Origin: JBBRYK01 sp038237665
Lineage (GTDB): Bacteria > Actinomycetota > Thermoleophilia > Gaiellales > Gaiellaceae
NCBI GenBank assembly: GCA_038237665.1
Contig: JBBRYK010000100.1
Location: 1-8,942 of the forward strand
Reading direction: 5' to 3'
Length of the DNA: 8,942 bases
Shown: piece after piece, positions 5,684 through 8,942 of the stretch
Layout: the number at the start of each line of letters is the position of its first letter
How positions within the stretch are numbered: position 1 is the first letter of the stretch
Notes under the pieces: model-generated
Seen by the model: only the letters and a program-made list of their open reading frames with translations
Database searches by the model: none
What the model was told of the DNA's origin: nothing
Translations under genes and position numbers: made by a program

Positions 5684-7402
5684 GATGATGCGGTACTGCG
5701 GCTTCGCGACCTTGATCAGCACCGGGTCCGACCAGGTCATCTCCTTGACCGGGCCGGGCACGAACGGGTCGAGGCCGCGGACGCGGTAGTACCAGGTGCC
5801 GGGTGCGGGGCCCTTGCCGCCCTGGTCGAGCAGGGTCGACGTGCCGAAGGTCGAGATCGATCCTGCGGTCCGCCACGGGTAGAGCGTGCGGCTCCACTGC
5901 ACCTGGTAGGAGGCGGCCCCGAGGGCGGGCAGCCACGCCACGAGCGGCGTTCCATAGAAGGTCGGGCCTGACTTGACGGCGGCGACGAGCTTGCCGTCGG
6001 GCGAGAGGCCGGAGGCGTACGGCGCCTGGCTTGCGTAGGTCAAGGTCGCGTGGTCGGCGACGAGGACGGGATCGCTCAGCTTGCCGAACGACCCGACGCG
6101 GCCGACGGCACAAGCCTCCTGCGGAAGCTCGGCGTCGCGGTAGAAGAACCCGTTGCCGTCGGCGGCCGGGATCATGTTCACCGGCATGGCCGTCCAGTAG
6201 TAGCGCCCGGTCGGCCAGCCGCTGTCCCAGAGGTCGACGGGCGCGACGCTGGCCGGGCCGGTCGGCGAGATCGGGGTCGCGGACGGCGAGAAGATGGATG
6301 CGGGAGGGGTGGTGGTGGTCTCGACCGTCTCGTTCGTCGTCACCGACGCGAGGTCGGCCATGAAGGTCTTGCCTTCCAGGCCGTCGGCGAGGTAGCCGAG
6401 GCGCGCCTTGGTCAGGCTCGCGGCGTCGGACGGGAGGGCGAGGGGGCCAGTCGGGCGCGGCGAGTAGGCCGGGCTGCCGACGACGGCGCCGCGGAAGACG
6501 AGGTTGACGCAGTCTCGATCGGTGAAGACGTAGACCCGGGACAGCTCGCTCGAGACGCGTGCGAGGGACTGGTTCCCGGAGAAGAGGAACGCCGGCGTGT
6601 GCGTGTGGGCAGTGGTCGCGTCGGCACTTCCGTTCGCATCGACCGTATCGGAGACCGTCGACGAGACATTCAGCGCGCCGATCGCGAACGGTGGGTTGAA
6701 CGAGGTGTAGATCGTGCTCCACGGGCCGTAGGCGACCACAGGCAGGCCGTTGGGGAGGGAGCCGTAGACGTTGCGCACGGCGCGAACGCGCCAGTGCACC
6801 ACGCTCGGCCACGGTGCCGACTGGTGAAAGCTGTAGAACTCGCGCTCGTCCGCGTAGTTCGTGAGCGAGCCGATCTGCTTGCCGATGTCCGTCCACCAGA
6901 CCTGGTACGCGGTCGCGCCCGGCACGGTCGACCAGTGCACGAGGCCGGGGTAGCTGGTCACCTGGAGCGGTGCCTCGGCGGCGCGCATGTTGAAGCCGTA
7001 GCTCTCGCTCCAGGCGCTCGTGGCCTTGGCGGTGACGGTGCGCACACGGGTGTAGAGGGCGTACGGCTTGCCCGTCATCCAGGGGAGTGCGAGGGGGACC
7101 GCCAGGGCGGGTGTGCCGACAACGGAGCTCGACCAGACCACGGCGCTCTCGGCGAAGGTGCTGCTCGTGGAGAGCTCGAGCTCATAGCGCTTGGCGCCGG
7201 CCACGGGCTGCCACGCAAAGGAGGGCGTGCGAGGGAAGGTGTCGGCTGCGAGCTCGTCGGCGCGCAGCATGAAGCCGTGCAGGCCGGTGGGCGCCTTGGG
7301 GACGAGGGGTTTCGGCTTGGCGCCTGCAGGCGCGACCAGGACGAGGACGAGCACGAGCACGAGCCCGACGAGGAGCGGGATGGCACGGCGAGCGAAAGTC
7401 AT
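5678..7402 (-). CDS. Secreted protein with fibronectin-III-like segments, function unknown
   Basis: 574 aa from ATG 7402. I chose this start because MTFARRAIPLL followed by a Leu/Val run and APAGA (about residues 1-27) is a clear signal peptide. The frame is open for 59 more codons upstream, but that would bury the signal and has no family character. The mature part has Fn3-like segments with the pattern W-P-V/A-x-GA-x-x-Y-x-(V/L): about 61-139 (FAWQPVAGAKRYELEL), 146-236 (VHWSTVPGATAYQVWW, then VVHWRVRAV) and 484-566 (VAWLPALGAASYQVQW, then GTWYYRVRGL). A Thr/Pro/Ser-rich linker lies at about 354-388. The region 269-350 is beta-rich without a recognised domain. The mature protein has two Cys (about 298 and 431), possibly a disulfide. 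There is no LPXTG, C-terminal TM or enzyme motif. Probably an extracellular or surface binding protein; I cannot name a substrate. Confidence 0.75.
   Translation of the reverse strand: MTFARRAIPLLVGLVLVLVLVLVAPAGAKPKPLVPKAPTGLHGFMLRADELAADTFPRTPSFAWQPVAGAKRYELELSTSSTFAESAVVWSSSVVGTPALAVPLALPWMTGKPYALYTRVRTVTAKATSAWSESYGFNMRAAEAPLQVTSYPGLVHWSTVPGATAYQVWWTDIGKQIGSLTNYADEREFYSFHQSAPWPSVVHWRVRAVRNVYGSLPNGLPVVAYGPWSTIYTSFNPPFAIGALNVSSTVSDTVDANGSADATTAHTHTPAFLFSGNQSLARVSSELSRVYVFTDRDCVNLVFRGAVVGSPAYSPRPTGPLALPSDAASLTKARLGYLADGLEGKTFMADLASVTTNETVETTTTPPASIFSPSATPISPTGPASVAPVDLWDSGWPTGRYYWTAMPVNMIPAADGNGFFYRDAELPQEACAVGRVGSFGKLSDPVLVADHATLTYASQAPYASGLSPDGKLVAAVKSGPTFYGTPLVAWLPALGAASYQVQWSRTLYPWRTAGSISTFGTSTLLDQGGKGPAPGTWYYRVRGLDPFVPGPVKEMTWSDPVLIKVAKPQYRIIR
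7335..7364 (-). repeat. Hexanucleotide tandem repeat inside the signal-peptide coding sequence
   Basis: Five consecutive hexamers of the form ACCAGG, ACGAGG, ACGAGC, ACGAGC, ACGAGC on the + strand encode the repeated Leu-Val pairs in the hydrophobic core of the signal peptide of the minus-strand gene. The degenerate period is followed by related CCGACG/AGGAGC units. Gain or loss of one unit keeps the frame and lengthens or shortens the core by two residues. Confidence 0.6.
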
Positions 7403-7440
7403 CACTGAGCTTGTCGGCAGCCTGAGAGGCCGAGCCGTCC

Positions 7441-7450
7441 CTCGATCGAG
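7441..7450. promoter_or_regulatory. 10-bp perfect palindrome upstream of the Fn3-like gene
   Basis: CTCGATCGAG is self-complementary over 10 bases. It lies about 40 bases upstream of the minus-strand ATG at 7402 and next to the large inverted repeat at 7460-7486. It could be an operator half-site pair, but short GC-rich palindromes arise by chance and no regulator is known. Confidence 0.2.
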
Positions 7451-7459
7451 TGACGCGAG

Positions 7460-7486
7460 CATGGGGGAAACCCTGTTTCCCCCATG
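7460..7486. repeat. Perfect 11-bp-stem inverted repeat between the amidase and Fn3-like genes
   Basis: CATGGGGGAAA (7460-7470) pairs perfectly with TTTCCCCCATG (7476-7486) around the 5-base loop CCCTG. Both flanking genes read leftward, so on the - strand it lies about 112 bases after the amidase stop and 57 bases before the Fn3-like start. No T-tract follows on either strand, so it is not a textbook terminator. It could be an RNA hairpin in the 5' leader, an operator, or one copy of a dispersed repeat. The flanking DNA (7403-7597) has no supported gene. Confidence 0.65.
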
Positions 7487-7539
7487 AGCCCCCGCCTTCT
7501 CATAGCCGTGGCAGAGGAGTGCTCGCTGCTGGGCCTCCC

Positions 7540-7556
7540 GGCCGGGCAAGCCGGCC
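7540..7556 (-). terminator. GC-rich hairpin downstream of the amidase gene
   Basis: GGCCGG (7540-7545) and CCGGCC (7551-7556) form a perfect 6-bp stem with a GCAAG loop, 42 bases past the amidase stop on the - strand. The nearby sequence also repeats a GGCCTCC(C)GGCC motif (7532-7543 and 7553-7563). No U-tract follows, so a terminator role is only suggested by position. Confidence 0.3.
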
Positions 7557-7597
7557 TCCGGCCGCGACGCTGAGCGCATCGGAGGTCTGGCTAGTGC

Positions 7598-8752
7598 TTA
7601 GCGGGCGGTTTGCGACAGAGCCGCTTCGAGGGTCTCTCCTACTGCCAGGACCAGCGCGTCCGTCCCGGGGCGCCCGACGAGCTGAACCGAGGCGGGCAGG
7701 CCGTCCTCGGCGGCGCCGCACGGGAGCGCCAGCGCCGGCCAGCCGACCGTGTTGAACGGGAGGGTGAATCGAATCAGGGTCGTGCGCAGCTTGAGGTCGC
7801 CGATCCCCGCGGGCGGTGCCACGACCGGAAGCGTCGGCGTGACGAAGAGGTCGGCGTCGCCGAGTGTCTCCTCCACGACCGCTCGGTAGTGCTCGCGGGC
7901 GGCGAGCCCCTGCTCGTACTCCGCGTCGGTGACGGCGAGGCAGAGCTCGATCTTTCCCGCGACGTCTTCTCCGTAGAGGTCGGCGTTCTCGGCGAAGAGC
8001 TCGCTGTGCACCTCCGCGACCTCGCGCATGAACACCTTCCCGATCGCCGGCGGGAGCAGCGGAAGATCCACGCTGTGCCGATTGGGAAAGAGCCCCGCTG
8101 TGGCCTCGACCCGGCGGCGGACGAGCGGGTCTGCGTCCGCGGTCCAGGCCATCGCGATCTCGATGCTGTCGAGCCCGCGTGGGGCTTCGCGACGGTAGCC
8201 CGGGCCCAGCACTTCCAGCATCTGCGCGCAGTCGGCGACCGTCCTGGCCATCGGGCCCCCGTGGTCGAAGCTCGGAGCGAGAGGAAAACAGCCGTCGAGT
8301 GAAACCAGGCCGTAGGTCGGCTTGAGCCCGACGGTGCCACAGCACGCCGACGGGATTCGGATCGATCCCCCGGAATCGGTGCCGAGCGCGGCATCGGCGA
8401 GGCCGGCGGCGAGAGCTGCCGCCGAGCCGCCGCTGGAACCGCCGGCGATCCTGCCGGGGGCGATCGGATTCGGGACGGTCCCGAAGTGCGGGTTCTCGGA
8501 GGTCGTCCCGTAGGCGAACTCGTGCAGGTTCGTCTTCCCGACGTTGCCGTACCCGGCGGCCTCGAGCAGGCGAACCGCTTCGGCACTGGTTTCGGGCCGG
8601 TGATCGACGAAGAGAATCGAGCCGTACGTCGTGGTCAGGCCGGCCGTGTCGAAGAGGTCCTTGACCGCCAGCGGGATGCCTTCGGCGGTCTGCTCCGGGC
8701 GGGCCAGGTAAATCCGATCCACGTCCAAAAGTGCGTCTTGCGACAAACTCAA
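7598..8752 (-). CDS. Amidase signature family hydrolase
   Basis: 384 aa. The amidase-signature core is intact: Lys31 in AVKDLFDTAG, the cis-Ser106 in GGSSGGSAAALAAGL (104-118), and the nucleophile Ser130 in LGTDSGGSIRIPSACCGTVGLKPTYG (123-148). This Ser-cisSer-Lys triad hydrolyses carboxamides to acid and ammonia. The substrate cannot be read from sequence. It resembles GatA-like amidases but is about 100 residues shorter than the usual GatA, and no gatB or gatC lies nearby, so a stand-alone amidase is more likely than a tRNA amidotransferase subunit. There is no signal peptide, so it should be cytoplasmic. The start is TTG 8752, supported by AGGG (8758-8761 on the - strand) with a 5-base spacer; the next in-frame candidate (GTG, residue 11) has no such site. 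It is divergent from the lamin-tail gene, 22 bp away. Confidence 0.92.
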   Translation of the reverse strand: MSLSQDALLDVDRIYLARPEQTAEGIPLAVKDLFDTAGLTTTYGSILFVDHRPETSAEAVRLLEAAGYGNVGKTNLHEFAYGTTSENPHFGTVPNPIAPGRIAGGSSGGSAAALAAGLADAALGTDSGGSIRIPSACCGTVGLKPTYGLVSLDGCFPLAPSFDHGGPMARTVADCAQMLEVLGPGYRREAPRGLDSIEIAMAWTADADPLVRRRVEATAGLFPNRHSVDLPLLPPAIGKVFMREVAEVHSELFAENADLYGEDVAGKIELCLAVTDAEYEQGLAAREHYRAVVEETLGDADLFVTPTLPVVAPPAGIGDLKLRTTLIRFTLPFNTVGWPALALPCGAAEDGLPASVQLVGRPGTDALVLAVGETLEAALSQTAR

Positions 8753-8766
8753 AGTGTCCCTACCCT
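8738..8766 (+). promoter_or_regulatory. Candidate sigma-70 promoter for the lamin-tail gene
   Basis: TTGCGA (8738-8743), a 17-base spacer and TACCCT (8761-8766) match the -35 and -10 consensus at 4/6 and 3/6 with ideal spacing. Transcription would start near 8773, one or two bases before ATG 8775, giving a leaderless or nearly leaderless mRNA. That agrees with the lack of a Shine-Dalgarno there. The -35 lies within the first codons of the divergent amidase, and the -10 covers the amidase ribosome binding site. Confidence 0.35.
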
Positions 8767-8774
8767 CGATTGCG

Positions 8775-8942
8775 ATGGCTCGTGTCTCCGCACTCGTCGC
8801 GATTATCGGCCTCTTGGCCCTCCCCGGCTCTGCCGTGGCGACAGGATCGTCGACCGTGGCGATCAGCGAGGTCTTCGGCGGCGGCGGTAACGCGGGCGCG
8901 CCGTATGCGAATGACTTCGTCGAGCTGCGAAACCTGAGCGCC
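8775..8942 (+). CDS. Exported lamin-tail-domain protein, N-terminal part (partial)
   Basis: 56 codons from ATG 8775, open to the right window edge. Residues 1-23 form a signal peptide: MARVSALVAIIGLLALPGSAVA, with likely cleavage after Ala22. The mature start reads STVAISEVFGGGGNAGAPYANDFVELRNLSA (26-56). This closely fits the opening of the lamin tail domain (LTD), whose usual form is a V-I-S-x-V-Y/F-GGGGN-x-GA-x-Y-x-NDFVEL string. In bacteria LTDs often precede a secreted endonuclease/exonuclease/phosphatase-type nuclease or other extracellular enzyme, or recur as a surface module; the catalytic part, if any, is outside the window. No Shine-Dalgarno is visible, fitting the nearly leaderless promoter proposed just upstream. 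The domain call is strong for its length; overall function is open. Confidence 0.8.
   Translation, partial: MARVSALVAIIGLLALPGSAVATGSSTVAISEVFGGGGNAGAPYANDFVELRNLSA
8802..8807 (-). promoter_or_regulatory. Candidate -10 element for the amidase gene
   Basis: On the - strand this reads GATAAT, 5/6 to the TATAAT consensus, about 50 bases upstream of the TTG start. It lies inside the signal-peptide codons of the divergent gene. No convincing -35 is found 16-18 bases upstream, so support is weak. Confidence 0.2.

Noticed and set aside
6050..7408. 452-codon open frame on the + strand opposite the Fn3-like gene
   Set aside because: Its composition is the Arg/Gly/Val/Asp-rich pattern of antisense GC-rich DNA, with no recognisable domain. 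The minus-strand frame has a signal peptide and Fn3-like motifs.
7403..7579. 59-codon upstream extension of the Fn3-like gene
   Set aside because: It would place the signal peptide in the interior and would translate through the 11-bp inverted repeat. ATG 7402 gives a standard signal peptide.
1..8942. CRISPR arrays, tRNA or rRNA genes, transposases, phage or toxin-antitoxin genes
   Set aside because: I looked for spaced direct repeats, tRNA-like T-loop words, and transposase, integrase or toxin-antitoxin motifs and saw none that could be supported.

Overview
The window is GC-rich, gene-dense bacterial DNA. An OpcA-type G6PDH assembly protein, operons whose genes overlap by a few bases, frequent GTG/TTG starts and an ECF sigma/DUF4349 pair suggest a high-GC actinobacterium, perhaps a deep-branching class such as Thermoleophilia. 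That placement is inference; there is no rRNA or other taxonomic marker here.

Region 1 (1-3767, + strand) is a sugar-phosphate operon: the 3' end of a glucose-6-phosphate isomerase (possibly the tail of a transaldolase/isomerase fusion), then gnd, zwf, opcA and a tiny exported single-blade PD40 protein. The starts of gnd and zwf and of the small gene sit in ATGA overlaps. Together these genes feed glucose-6-phosphate into the oxidative pentose phosphate pathway to make reduced cofactor and ribulose-5-phosphate. No 6-phosphogluconolactonase gene is present. The zwf-opcA junction is abnormal: the last 20 codons of zwf and its stop occur twice, 122 bp apart, and the two copies differ only at synonymous sites.

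Region 2 (3810-5472, + strand) is a two-gene unit, an ECF sigma factor overlapping a two-pass membrane DUF4349 protein that is probably its regulator. It ends in an intrinsic-terminator-like hairpin.

Region 3 (5473-5677) is a 205-bp convergent spacer holding several perfect inverted repeats.

Region 4 (5678-8752, - strand) has a secreted protein with fibronectin-III-like segments and, upstream of it in the same direction, an amidase-signature hydrolase with an intact Lys-Ser-Ser triad. The 195 bp between them contain a perfect 11-bp-stem inverted repeat, a 10-bp palindrome and a GC-rich hairpin.

Region 5 (8775-8942, + strand) is the start of a divergent gene for an exported lamin-tail-domain protein, cut by the window edge. 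Only 22 bp separate its start from the amidase start, and its likely promoter overlaps the first amidase codons.

Most genes belong to known families. I do not see a clear new multi-gene system. The most unusual items are the zwf-tail duplication, the sigma/DUF4349 pair without a zinc anti-sigma motif, the truncated PD40 protein and the unassigned secreted Fn3-like protein.
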